Assembly (NCBI RefSeq): GCF_003606265.1
Contig: NZ_CP023671.1
Coordinates: forward strand, 2,976,001 to 3,040,000
Direction of reading: 5' to 3'
DNA: 64,000 nucleotides
Source of the DNA: Clostridium septicum
GTDB taxonomy: Bacteria; Bacillota; Clostridia; Clostridiales; Clostridiaceae
A program made the position numbers and the translations under genes. Positions 18,255 through 26,852 of the stretch are shown piece by piece (the stretch's first letter is position 1; the number at the start of each line of letters is the position of its first letter). Below the pieces are notes generated by a model that made no database searches, was not told the origin of the DNA, and saw only the letters and a list, made by a program, of their open reading frames with translations.

Positions 18255-19850
18255 TCACAGCCTTAACTTAAATTTAATTTGTTTTGTTTGGGAGTTATAA
18301 GTAAAGTATTCAACTAAATTTTTTATCATGCTTCTTTTAACTTCAATATCATCTATAAAATCAATAGTCTTTTTAAACAAGTTTAAGTTTTCTATCAATG
18401 CTTTTTTATTTTCTTTTTCATCTTCAACAACAAATGATTTTATACTTAAATCATTTATATTTTTTTCTATAGTTTCATTTTCTGTTTTTAAGTTTTTAAT
18501 CTCATTTTGAATAGTGTTTAATATGTCCATATCATCTAATAATGCTAATTTTTTTATAAGGCCTGAAATAATCTTATTATTTTCATTTAATGTTTTATTT
18601 AGCATTGTTTTTTTTCGTTCTATGCTTGAAGCATTTTCAATAGTAGAATTATTTTTATAGTTTTCTATAGTTTTTACATCAAGATTTTTTAATAAATCAA
18701 TAATAAAACTTTCAGCTTTATCTGCATTTAGCATTTTACATATACATCTATTAGAAGCTCTATTTTTTAATTCACATCTATAGTATCTTTCATATTTTCC
18801 ATTTGGATTATTTCTGCTCCAAGAACACATAGAAGAGTTACAATGTGTACATCTTAATAATCCTGATAATAAAAATTTACTTCCAGTTCCAGTTCGATTG
18901 TTAGGCTTTTTCCTAATATCATCTAATATATTTTGACATTGTATCCATTGAGTTGATGGTATAACGCCTATATGGGCTCCTGTTGATATTATCCATTCAT
19001 TTATAGGATTATCCTTCTTACCATTTTTACGTTTGTTATAAGCCATAATACCGCAATTAGAATTGGGATTACCTTCAATAGTAGCACCTAAATTTTTAAA
19101 ATAATCTAAAGCTTTTTTATCAGCAGTACAATAAACAGGATTAGTTAATATTTGAAGGACAGTATTTCTACTAAAGTCACCACCATTTTTTCCTTTTATT
19201 CCATTGCTACAAAGATATCTAGCAATAGGACTACAGCTTTTTTTCTTAATATATAGATTAAATATAAGTTTAACTATATTCATTTCATTATCAACTACTT
19301 GAAGTTTGTACATTTTCTTTTTATGGCCATTACTTTCATAATTAACAGAAGTAGATTTAAAACCAAGAGGGCAAGTACCACCAAGCCATCTACCCGTTTT
19401 AGATAACTCTAGCATATTATCTCTTATTCTTTCAGCGATAGTTTCCCTTTCCATTTGAGCAAATGTAGCAGAAATATTAATCATGGCTCTACCCATAACT
19501 GAAGTGGTATCAAATTGTTCTGTTATTGATATAAAGTTTACGTTATTTTCCTCTAAAATTTTAAGAGTAGAAGTGAAATCAGCTACATTTCTAGAAATTC
19601 TATCAAGCTTATAGCAAATAAGATAGTTAAATCTTTTTTTCTTTATGTCTCTAATTAATTTTTGAAATTCTGGTCTATTAGTATTTCCACCACTAAAACC
19701 TTCATCTTGATAAACTGAAAATTCAATATAAATATCTAATTGAAGATTAGAAAAATATTTTTTACATAGATCTATTTGATTATTAATAGATTCACCTTTT
19801 TCTGATAATCTTGATTTTCTTACATATATTGCTGCTCTAATTTTAATCAC
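18255..19850 (-). CDS. large serine recombinase (site-specific integrase)
   Basis: A 531-residue recombinase that would integrate and excise the element. The N-terminal resolvase domain has the catalytic Ser in AAIYVRKSRLSEKGES, KLDRISRN and MERETIAERI. The central Recombinase domain begins at GRWLGGTCPLGF. A zinc-ribbon LLRCTHCNSSMCSW...CICKML follows, then a coiled coil and C-terminal region. The length and layout match Tn4451 TnpX/phage-type recombinases, which cut at a central dinucleotide. It lies about 1 kb inside the left end, pointing at it, and is intact. Start: GTG 19850 lies within AGAGGTG; an ATT at 19841 gives the usual MRAAIYVRKS start. Confidence 0.93.
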   Translation of the reverse strand: MIKIRAAIYVRKSRLSEKGESINNQIDLCKKYFSNLQLDIYIEFSVYQDEGFSGGNTNRPEFQKLIRDIKKKRFNYLICYKLDRISRNVADFTSTLKILEENNVNFISITEQFDTTSVMGRAMINISATFAQMERETIAERIRDNMLELSKTGRWLGGTCPLGFKSTSVNYESNGHKKKMYKLQVVDNEMNIVKLIFNLYIKKKSCSPIARYLCSNGIKGKNGGDFSRNTVLQILTNPVYCTADKKALDYFKNLGATIEGNPNSNCGIMAYNKRKNGKKDNPINEWIISTGAHIGVIPSTQWIQCQNILDDIRKKPNNRTGTGSKFLLSGLLRCTHCNSSMCSWSRNNPNGKYERYYRCELKNRASNRCICKMLNADKAESFIIDLLKNLDVKTIENYKNNSTIENASSIERKKTMLNKTLNENNKIISGLIKKLALLDDMDILNTIQNEIKNLKTENETIEKNINDLSIKSFVVEDEKENKKALIENLNLFKKTIDFIDDIEVKRSMIKNLVEYFTYNSQTKQIKFKLRL

Positions 19851-19919
19851 CTCTTTTGTATATACTATGAATCACTTTAATATATTATTTTGAAATAATA
19901 AATTGATTTAGAATAAAGA

Positions 19920-19945
19920 ATAAGGGTTCGTAACGAACACCTTAA
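19920..19945 (-). terminator. terminator-like hairpin after the ImmA/IrrE remnant
   Basis: GTTCG and CGAAC arms with AAGG/CCTT extension; T-rich sequence follows on the minus strand. A related GTGTTC/GAACAC hairpin ends the XRE gene. Confidence 0.6.
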
Positions 19946-20400
19946 TTGATTCGGAGTACACCAAAATAAGGTTCAAAATAAATAATATAATTATCAAGTT
20001 CTAAATGAGTACCATATTTAGCTTTCATTGTTTCTATACACTCTTATAAAAATTCCTCAGTTATATCAAGATATCTAGCTAATTCAAACATACTTGTAAT
20101 ACAACTATTAAAGGCATCTAGTAAGCTAAAAACACTAATTAATTTATTATGTCCCCATCGTCGTGCTAATTTTTCTTGTTTTAAAGAATTAGTAGATTTT
20201 TTTATTATATTACTATAATTTTTGAAGTGATGACCTAATTCTTCAGCTAAAATACATTTCTTTTCTGTATTTGTATGAATATTGCTATCAATAATAATGA
20301 TATTATCACAATAATAGCCTTTTCCTTACCCCTTTAAAGAAAATTCAACTATATCAATGTCATTCTCTAATGCTTCAGTTAAAAGTTCTTCATAAGTCAT
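19942..20400 (-). pseudogene. ImmA/IrrE-type metallopeptidase, two in-frame stops
   Basis: Read on the minus strand, the frame starts MTYEELLTEALENDIDIVEF, contains ILAEELGHHFKNYSN (the zinc-binding helix, in HExxH position as EELGHH) and ends YFEPYFGVLRIN. TAA codons interrupt it after FSLKG and after TEEFL. ImmA/IrrE proteins cleave phage or ICE repressors such as the XRE protein encoded upstream. With both stops, derepression by this route should be lost. Confidence 0.75.
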
Positions 20401-20609
20401 ATTTATTTCCTTATATAGTTAATATAGGATAACAATAACATAAAACTATGTTTTTTGAAAACATACGTTCTAAAATTATCTTATTAATGAAAAGCAAAAG
20501 ATATAATTATGTATAAAAAAGTACCGACTAAGATTAAATATTCTTAGTTGGTACCATGTATTATAGTATATTAAAATAATTAATATACTATAATTTTCAT
20601 ATAGATCTT

Positions 20610-21230
20610 TTAATATATAGTATATCTTTTAGATTTAGAATTATATATTGTGTTACAAACAACATTTCCAGATTTGTATTTTATTGTACATTGCAGTACT
20701 GTAATTGTATTAATATTCTCTATTGAAGGAATAGGTGTTGAAAATGTAGAGGAAACACTCTTTTTATAAGTTATTTTACTATTATTTAAAGTAATTGTTT
20801 GATTAGAATTAGAAAGATGAATATCAAGAGTAATAGCGATTATATTATAATCAGAGTTATTATTGAAATAACATTCTAAATAGGTACTATCATATTTTTT
20901 TAACATTTTATAATTAAATTGTAAGTCATTTATTTTTATATCACTTTCTTGCATATCTTTTAAATACATTGGAGATATTTTAAGGATATTTTCGCCTATT
21001 TTTATTATTGCAGTATCATAGACTATATCAATGCATTTATTATTTGTAAACTTTTCTATATATCCTATAACATCACATTCAATAGAAGTATCAGTATAGG
21101 TACCCCTATATATTAATTTTTTTATATCTTTTGCAGATTCAGTCAAAATAGACCATTGTTTTAATTTTGAAATTTTTTCTTTGTTACTTTTAAATTTTAT
21201 AATTTCATCAAATTCATTTATATCAATCAT
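20610..21230 (-). CDS. hypothetical protein, last gene of the exonuclease/DUF4236 block
   Basis: A 206-residue protein that I do not recognise. The N-terminal half has alternating charged and hydrophobic residues; the C-terminal half is beta-rich with many Asn, Ser and Thr (ITLDIHLSNSNQTITLNNSK). No signal peptide or membrane helix is seen. Its ATG overlaps the upstream stop (ATGA), so it is translationally coupled to the 149-residue protein and probably works with it. Confidence 0.7.
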   Translation of the reverse strand: MIDINEFDEIIKFKSNKEKISKLKQWSILTESAKDIKKLIYRGTYTDTSIECDVIGYIEKFTNNKCIDIVYDTAIIKIGENILKISPMYLKDMQESDIKINDLQFNYKMLKKYDSTYLECYFNNNSDYNIIAITLDIHLSNSNQTITLNNSKITYKKSVSSTFSTPIPSIENINTITVLQCTIKYKSGNVVCNTIYNSKSKRYTIY

Positions 21231-21676
21231 TTATTTAACTCCTCAATATTTAGGTTATAAGTATAATTATTTTTTAAATAAGATTGAATAGAATCAATAG
21301 TACTAAATGATAAATTTTTCTTATCTATAACTAGATTATATTGCTCCGAATATTCAGATTTTCTTATTTTAAAAGTTTTAGTGACAATTTTATTATCTTT
21401 AGTTTTATATTTAAAAGTGTTTTTTAGTAAAAGTTTATAAAGATACTTATTGATTAACTTATCATCCTTTAAAACTAGAAATAAAGAATTATCTTTTATT
21501 CTAGAAAAGTCTAAGTCTTCATAATCATAGATACCATTAGAGAAAAAACATTGCATATTTCTATAATAATAATCTTCTAATCGCTCTTGTGATAAAAACC
21601 CAATTATATGAACCTTATCATTTTTAATTTTCAATATTCCACTATTTAATTCTTCTATACGTTCTTGCAATAACAT
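21227..21676 (-). CDS. hypothetical protein coupled to the exonuclease gene
   Basis: A 149-residue charged protein with no recognised domain, preceded by AGGAGG. It starts nine bases after the exonuclease-BRCT gene ends and overlaps the next gene by four bases. It is rich in Lys, Tyr and Asn, predicted soluble, and has no cysteine motif beyond a single Cys. The tight spacing suggests a common role with its neighbours. Confidence 0.7.
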   Translation of the reverse strand: MLLQERIEELNSGILKIKNDKVHIIGFLSQERLEDYYYRNMQCFFSNGIYDYEDLDFSRIKDNSLFLVLKDDKLINKYLYKLLLKNTFKYKTKDNKIVTKTFKIRKSEYSEQYNLVIDKKNLSFSTIDSIQSYLKNNYTYNLNIEELNK

Positions 21677-21685
21677 AAAATCCTC

Positions 21686-22606
21686 CTATATTAAATTTAG
21701 AAATTCATTTTCATCTATAATTTCCAAATCTTGTCCTAACTTTATTAAATCTTCAGCTTTTTTTAGTTTAGAGCTTTTTTCACCATCTGAAAATCTAGTA
21801 TAATCTTGAATTCCAATAACTAGATAGTTAGTTTTTTTAGTAACAGTATTGCAAAAAAATGCACCCTTATTAACTGCACATTGAGCAGCATCTTTTCTTG
21901 ACATAGAAGTTAGTGCTCCTGTAAAAGAAATTCCTTTATTATATAAAACATGATTAGTATCGAAATTTTCATTTTCAGGAAGTATATCCTTAGGTTTTAT
22001 ATATTGTCTTATCGAATAAGAAGAATGTTTAACTTCACAAGGAGTATATGAATTAGGATATACTAAACCAGGTTTGATTTTTAAAGTTTCATGTAAATCA
22101 TCAAACTCATTAATTGAATTTACTAATAATATTCTTTCAAAGATTTTGGCTGTAGCTATAGCATCCTCACAAGCTTTATGATGTATAAATTGAATATTTA
22201 ACATATTCGCTAGTGTATCTAATTTATAATTAATTAGACTTGGCCATGTCTTCTTAGAAAGAATTCTAGTACATGAATATTTAAAAGAAGGATATTCTAA
22301 ATTATATTTATCTAGCGTATGGCGTAATACACTTATATCAAAAGATGCATTATGAGCTATAATAATATTATTTTCTAATATTTCTTTAATTTTAGGCCAA
22401 AGTTCAGGAAACGTTGGCTTATCTTTAACCATATCTTCAGTTATTCCATGTATATAAATATTAAAATTATCAAACTTTTCTTCAGGATTAATAAGATAAT
22501 CCCATGAATTAATTATTTTTCCGCTAATAACTTCTACAATACCTAAAGCACATGAACTAGTTCTCTTGGAATTAGCAGTTTCAAAGTCAATTACAAAATA
22601 TCTCAT
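21686..22606 (-). CDS. DEDDh 3'-5' exonuclease fused to a BRCT domain
   Basis: A 306-residue fusion. Residues 1-165 form a DnaQ-like exonuclease: Exo I FVIDFETA, Exo II AHNASFDISVL, Exo III HHKACEDAIATA, all catalytic residues present. Residues 220-306 form a BRCT domain like that of NAD-dependent DNA ligase (GISFTGALTSM, TNYLVIGI). It should degrade DNA or RNA 3' ends, with the BRCT domain guiding it to partners or DNA ends. The ATG at 22606 follows AAGGAGA; an upstream in-frame start would put that site inside the gene. Second gene of a leftward four-gene block. Confidence 0.9.
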   Translation of the reverse strand: MRYFVIDFETANSKRTSSCALGIVEVISGKIINSWDYLINPEEKFDNFNIYIHGITEDMVKDKPTFPELWPKIKEILENNIIIAHNASFDISVLRHTLDKYNLEYPSFKYSCTRILSKKTWPSLINYKLDTLANMLNIQFIHHKACEDAIATAKIFERILLVNSINEFDDLHETLKIKPGLVYPNSYTPCEVKHSSYSIRQYIKPKDILPENENFDTNHVLYNKGISFTGALTSMSRKDAAQCAVNKGAFFCNTVTKKTNYLVIGIQDYTRFSDGEKSSKLKKAEDLIKLGQDLEIIDENEFLNLI

Positions 22607-22634
22607 AAAAACATTTCTCCTTTTAAACAAAATA

Positions 22635-23549
22635 TTAACGACACTTTTTACATGGTGTATATCCTAGATTTAATGCATCATCTTTAGACATTGGTGTTGC
22701 ACCATTCATTTTGCTACAGTTAGGATTTGAATGATATTTCTTTCCTTTACCTGATGAAGCTATGTATACAGTTTGTCCTACGCCTTGATTAGTTTGTGGT
22801 ACTGCTGTTGATGTTTGTGTTTGAGCAGCGCCAGATTGTTCTTCATAAGCTCTTTGATTTTCAGCCTCTTCAGCAGCTGCTTTTTCTTGAGCAATTCTTT
22901 GTTTTTCGGCTTCTTCAGCGGCAGCCTTCTCCTCAGCAACTTTTTTCTTTTCGGCCTCTTCAGCAGCAATTTTTTCTTTTTCTGCTTTTTCTTTTTCTGC
23001 TTTTTCTTGAGCAACTTTTTTCTTTTCAGCCTCTTCTTTATGAACTCTTTCTTTTTCAGTTGTTTCCTTATCGATTTTCTCTTGTTTATTTTTTGTTTCT
23101 TGAGCTACTAAATTATTTTGAGTAGCAGTATTAGAATGTGGTATAAATAAAATCATTGCATAAAGAGCAAATATTATAGAAAGAGCAACTCTAGGTTTTT
23201 TATTATATTTTTTTGAAGTCCATAATAAAACTATACCTACTGGTGGAAGAAATATTAACATTAACCAAATAAACCATGATTTCTTATGAAAAGGAATCTT
23301 AGGTTTATTATCATTGTTATTATTAGAAAAATTAATTTCATCAGTTTTTGAATTAGTTGAAGAATTTTTCTTATTTCCACTAACATCGACATAACTTAAA
23401 CCAGTTCCAGGAATACTTAAAGTAGTTTGTTTTTTTTCATCAGCTCTCTTAGTAAATCGAATACCTTTGGTACCTACACTCCATCCTATACCTGATTTTG
23501 ATACATTAACCCTAAAAGGGCCAAAACTTTTAGATTTTCTAAATCCCAT
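22635..23549 (-). CDS. DUF4236 protein with membrane helices, long coiled coil and C-terminal metal-binding-like domain
   Basis: A 304-residue protein. Residues 1-60 are a DUF4236 domain (MGFRKSKSFGPFRVNVSKSG). Two hydrophobic segments follow at about 90-140, then about 90 residues of KEKAEKEK/AAEEAEKK repeats forming a TolA-like coiled coil. The C-terminus (YHSNPNCSKM...YTPCKKCR) is a small Cys/His domain like the Ada-type metal-binding modules found on phage and surface nucleases. The layout suggests a membrane-tethered rod ending in a zinc module. First gene of the block, with a strong AGGAGG site. The repeat DNA is purine-biased and produces false frames on the other strand. Confidence 0.82.
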   Translation of the reverse strand: MGFRKSKSFGPFRVNVSKSGIGWSVGTKGIRFTKRADEKKQTTLSIPGTGLSYVDVSGNKKNSSTNSKTDEINFSNNNNDNKPKIPFHKKSWFIWLMLIFLPPVGIVLLWTSKKYNKKPRVALSIIFALYAMILFIPHSNTATQNNLVAQETKNKQEKIDKETTEKERVHKEEAEKKKVAQEKAEKEKAEKEKIAAEEAEKKKVAEEKAAAEEAEKQRIAQEKAAAEEAENQRAYEEQSGAAQTQTSTAVPQTNQGVGQTVYIASSGKGKKYHSNPNCSKMNGATPMSKDDALNLGYTPCKKCR

Positions 23550-23647
23550 AAATTATACCTCCTAAATAAAAAAATATATATAAATTACACAATATGAATA
23601 TATATTATATTATGTAAAATAGTTACATATAAAAACAAAAAATAATA

Positions 23648-23664
23648 GTGTTCGTGAAGAACAC
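23648..23664 (-). terminator. terminator of the XRE repressor gene
   Basis: Stem GTGTTC/GAACAC immediately after the stop, T-rich downstream on the minus strand. Confidence 0.6.
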
Positions 23665-23665
23665 C

Positions 23666-24040
23666 TTATTTTTTCTTCTTTTTTTTAGCTAAAACAAAAT
23701 TAATGAAGTTCTCAATATCTTCAAGATCATCTTCAGTAAATTTTTCTCCTTTGAAGTGAGCAGCAATAGTATTAATACCACTTTCTTCAACAAGTTTATT
23801 TATTTTATCTTCTGTTGTAATTTCTTCGTAATTTCTTATATTTGTTTTTCCAAGGAGATAATCGACTGAAACCTCGAAAAAATCTGCTATTTTTTGAAGG
23901 GTAGGTGTTTCGGGAATTTGTTTTCCATTCTCGTACTTAGATACAGAAGTTTGACCTAAATATAATATAGTTGCTAATTCAGATTGAGTTAAATTTTTTT
24001 TAGTTCTTTCTTCTTTAAGTCTATCTGCAAAAGTTGTCAT
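23666..24040 (-). CDS. XRE-family transcriptional repressor
   Basis: A 124-residue protein with an N-terminal helix-turn-helix (LTQSELATILYLGQTSVSKY, about residues 18-37) and FFEVSVDYLLGKT, the standard end of HTH_3 domains. The C-terminal half is acidic and ends in a poly-Lys tail. It is probably the CI-like repressor of the element, facing away from the rightward genes, with the 24041-24275 gap as control region. The ribosome binding site is AGGAGGTG. Confidence 0.88.
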   Translation of the reverse strand: MTTFADRLKEERTKKNLTQSELATILYLGQTSVSKYENGKQIPETPTLQKIADFFEVSVDYLLGKTNIRNYEEITTEDKINKLVEESGINTIAAHFKGEKFTEDDLEDIENFINFVLAKKKKKK

Positions 24041-24166
24041 AAATCCACCTCCTATATAAATATTATAACGAATATGATTTTAAATCTATAAATATGACCA
24101 AAAGGAATAAAAATACATAAGAACTATTAATAATATGATTTGAAATAATAATAAATGAGGTTAAAA

Positions 24167-24245
24167 TGAAAAAATTAAATTAAAAGAAATAAGGAAGGAA
24201 TATAAATTAAATAAGTGTAAAGTGAATAATTTAAATTATATATAA
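24167..24245 (+). pseudogene. truncated Cro/CI-like gene fragment
   Basis: After GAGGT and ATGAAAAA the frame shifts; the +1 frame reads KIKLKEIRKEYKLNK, the usual opening of a phage Cro-type helix-turn-helix protein, then soon stops. It sits divergently from the XRE gene, where a cro gene is expected. The rest of the 24041-24275 gap is AT-rich and may hold operators that I cannot identify. Confidence 0.4.
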
Positions 24246-24275
24246 AGTCTAGTTAAATGAAAGGAAGTATTTTAT

Positions 24276-24449
24276 ATGAAATATTTATTAGAAAGGGTTG
24301 AAGAAGTTTTTAAAGGAACAGAATTAAGAGTTACAAAAAGTAAGCTAAATGAAAATGGTAATTTAAAGGTTTGGATTGAAAATATTAAAAGTGAAGAAAT
24401 ATTTTGGCTATATTTTAGAGAAGAAAATGGAGAGATAGTTAGCTGTTAA
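24276..24449 (+). CDS. small hypothetical protein (57 aa)
   Basis: A 57-residue frame starting MKYLLERVEEVFKGTELRV, preceded by AAAGGAAG. It is charged, has no membrane segment and ends with Cys. It lies in the early-gene position of the element. Family not recognised. Confidence 0.55.
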   Translation: MKYLLERVEEVFKGTELRVTKSKLNENGNLKVWIENIKSEEIFWLYFREENGEIVSC

Positions 24450-24513
24450 GAATAGTAACATTAAAAATCCTTAGAAATATACTGTAATATAAATAAGTTT
24501 TAGGAGTGAGAAT

Positions 24514-24705
24514 ATGGCTTGTATTAAAGAGTTTAAAAGTGATAAATGTGATTTAACAGCTATATGCTTGAATTATCCAGATACAGAAGAGGAGTTCCAA
24601 ACACTAAGTAATGTTTTTTACAAGTCCATGATAGAAGGGCTAGAAAGGCAATTTGGCACTAATTGGGGAACAGAAGTTATGAAAAAGGTTAAATCTAAAA
24701 ATTAA
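24514..24705 (+). CDS. small hypothetical protein (63 aa)
   Basis: A 63-residue soluble protein (MACIKEFKSDKCDLTAICLN...), with TAGGAG before the ATG. Three Cys lie in the first 20 residues. Family not recognised. Confidence 0.6.
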   Translation: MACIKEFKSDKCDLTAICLNYPDTEEEFQTLSNVFYKSMIEGLERQFGTNWGTEVMKKVKSKN

Positions 24706-24768
24706 ACATATAAGAAAAGAACAGAGCTTGGGTGCTCTGCTAAAGGTGAGTATGATAATTATTTAATA

Positions 24769-24820
24769 CTAGTATCCATTTATTATCTCATTTAGACATG
24801 AGACAATAAATGGATACTAG
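24769..24820. repeat. 23-bp near-perfect inverted repeat (hairpin)
   Basis: The arms 24769-24791 and 24798-24820 (CTAGTATCCATTTATT... and complement) pair over 23 bp with one mismatch, around a six-base loop. No T run follows, so an ordinary terminator is unlikely. Confidence 0.85.
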
Positions 24821-24877
24821 ATAAATTATAATATTACATAACTGTATTAATGTTAAAGAATGAAAGGAAGTATAAAA

Positions 24878-25578
24878 ATAGCTAAAAAAGTTACTAAGGC
24901 AGCATAAAATATTTATTGTAAAGCAAGACTTACAGCAGCTAAGTTTAATTCAAGTTTTGCAAGTAGACAAAGTGCAAGTTAGGTATTAGGTGTTAGTAAA
25001 GACTCATTAACACAATATGAACTTGAGCTTTGTAAGGTTGTTCCAGTGGACAAGGTGGTTATTATGGCGGATGTGTATAATGCTCCAGAGATTTTAAATA
25101 ATTATTGCTGTAATGAATGTCCTATAGGAAGAAAAATAATTCAACCTATAGAGCAAGAAAATATTTATAATCTTTATAGATTTGCAGTTTTAACATCTAA
25201 TGATCTTGCAAAAAGTAAGGGATTCAAACAACTTTATTAAAAATAGTTGAGGATGAAATTATAGATGAAAGTGAATATGATGATTTAGATAGGATAGTAG
25301 GATTTTTTACTAGATTAGAAAAAAGAGATGCTGAACTTAGAGTATTAGCAGAAAAATATTGGATAAAATATGAAGCAGTTATAAATGAGATTCCAATATT
25401 AAAGTTAAAGAAAAAAGATAGCCTATATAGAAAGTTAAAGAAAATGGCTAATATAGGGGTTCTTAAACATAGAACTATAAGAAATAATGGTACATTTTCT
25501 TACTTTGCAGTAGGAGAAAAATATAAGTTTTTAATTAGTGAAAATACTATCGGAAATAAATCCGTAACAAATAATTGA
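24878..25578 (+). pseudogene. decayed phage helix-turn-helix regulator fused to a replication-gene fragment
   Basis: The frame begins where a start should be (ATA 24878, after AAAGGAAG) and reads KKVTKAA, stop, NIYCKARLTAAKFNSSFASRQSAS, stop, VLGVSKDSLTQYELELCKVV. It continues as an open 64-codon stretch to 25240, then shifts by one base to KIVEDEIIDESEYDDLDRI. This resembles the small phage regulators with a YELG helix and CNECPIG motif. After about 25390 the sequence changes to SLYRKLKKMANIGVLKHRTI, a winged-helix replication-protein-like segment, suggesting a deletion joined two genes. Confidence 0.6.
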
Positions 25579-25597
25579 TCTATTATATATCTATCTA

Positions 25598-26092
25598 TTT
25601 TATAATAACACCACTTGGGGAAATACAAATAAAGTAGCATTATGGATAAGAGAGCGAACAGATGGTAGATATGGTCAAGAGATTGAGTTATTTACAGATT
25701 TAAAGTGCAATTGATATAACGTTTATAGAGCCAATGAAGTAAACTCTGATTTAAGATTAAAACATAATATAACATATTTAAATGATGAAATTATGTTAAC
25801 ATCCACAGATATGTATAACTTTATTAAAGATGAGTTAAAGCCTACAACCTTTTATATCAATCCACAAAAAGGAAGCAATATACAAGGGAGAGCAAAGATA
25901 GGATTTATAGCACACGATATACAAAATACAAAAATAGGACAATATTTAATAGGATATGATCCTGATGGATATCTTTGTTATGACGTAGGAAGTAGAATAG
26001 GAGTAGTTGAGAATGCATTGAAAGTTGCAATTAATAAGATAGAAGCTTTAGAAAGGGAAATAGAAAATCTAAAAGACAAGGGAGTTGTTTAA
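25598..26092 (+). pseudogene. tail-fibre C-terminal fragment (peptidase S74-like chaperone domain)
   Basis: The frame reads NTTWGNTNKVALWIRERTDG..., meets a TGA at 25712, then continues NEVNSDLRLKHNITYL, the SDxRLKxNI signature of the intramolecular chaperone (S74) domain of phage tail spikes. The post-stop part from ATG 25793 is an open 99-codon frame ending in a coiled coil (KIEALEREIENLKDK). The N-terminal fibre is missing. Confidence 0.6.
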
Positions 26093-26105
26093 CTTAAAGA
26101 TAAAA

Positions 26106-26164
26106 AAATACTAGGTGGAAGTAGGATATAGCAGTATGTGTTAATAATAATCCACCTAGTATTT
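26106..26164 (+). terminator. hairpin after the tail-fibre fragment
   Basis: A 14-bp perfect stem (AAATACTAGGTGGA with complement) around a 31-base loop; a terminator or mRNA 3' end. Confidence 0.55.
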
Positions 26165-26265
26165 AGTTAACTACTATAAAAAGATAATAAGTTATGGACA
26201 AGATATATGTCAATTAGAACTTACAATTGTAGGTTCCTTTTATTTTATATAAAAGTAGGTGTGAA

Positions 26266-26496
26266 ATGGAAAATGAGTTAATAAAAATTATAATAATCCA
26301 AGGAACATGGGCTTTACTATTTGTATGGCTTCTTATAGATACTAGAAGAGAAAGTAAAACAAGAGAGGAAAGGATTTAAGGGATAATTAACAAGAATCAA
26401 GACGTTATTTCAGAGTTAGCAGAAAAATTTGATGTAGTAGAAAATATGAAGGAAGATGTTACAGAAATAAAGATTAAATTAGATAAGGTGGAATAA
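26266..26496 (+). pseudogene. BhlA/UviB-family holin-like protein with an in-frame TAA
   Basis: The frame starts MENELIKIIIIQGTWALLFV, one membrane helix then RRESKTREERI, the pattern of UviB/BhlA bacteriocin-release holins. A TAA at 26377 interrupts it; the frame continues GIINKNQDVISELAEKFD and ends after a coiled coil. Without the stop it would be 76 residues. CAA to TAA is a plausible single change. First gene of the lysis module. Confidence 0.7.
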
Positions 26497-26499
26497 TAC

Positions 26500-26708
26500 A
26501 TGAATAAATTCGTAAATAAGGTAACGAGTCTCGTAGAAGTAAAAAAATTAGAGCGTTATTAGTTATAACAGTATTTTGTATTTTAAGTGCTAGAGAGGTT
26601 GTAAGTACAGAACAATTTACAACTGTTGAGATAATGATTGTATCATTTTATTTTGGACAATCAACTGTAAAAGGAACAGTAAAGTCAGCTAAAAAAGATC
26701 AAGAGTAA
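26500..26708 (+). pseudogene. small phage holin, frame broken at an A7 run
   Basis: ATG 26500 starts MNKFVNKVTSLVEVKK, then a stop at 26560. Slipping back one base at the seven A residues (26541-26547) gives IRALLVITVFCILSAREVV...STVKGTVKSAKKDQE, a short phage holin with a hydrophobic helix. The A run is in the phase A_AAA_AAA, so either decay or -1 frameshifting is possible. Confidence 0.6.
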
Positions 26709-26738
26709 ATTACTATAAAAAGTTAAAAATTTAGTTTA

Positions 26739-26762
26739 CAGAGCAGGAGTAATCCTGCTTTT
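26739..26762 (+). terminator. terminator after the holin
   Basis: Stem AGCAGGA/TCCTGCT followed by TTTT. Confidence 0.75.
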
Positions 26763-26852
26763 TATATTGTAGAAATTAACAAGAAAAATAGTAATTAAGA
26801 ACAATAATAATATTAAGTTAATATAATAAATTAAAAGGAAAGGTGATGTAAA

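Noticed and set aside
22778-23125. Long open frames on both strands over the DUF4236 gene (Lys/Leu or Phe/Leu-rich)
   Set aside because: They are other-frame readings of the repetitive coiled-coil DNA and lack ribosome binding sites.
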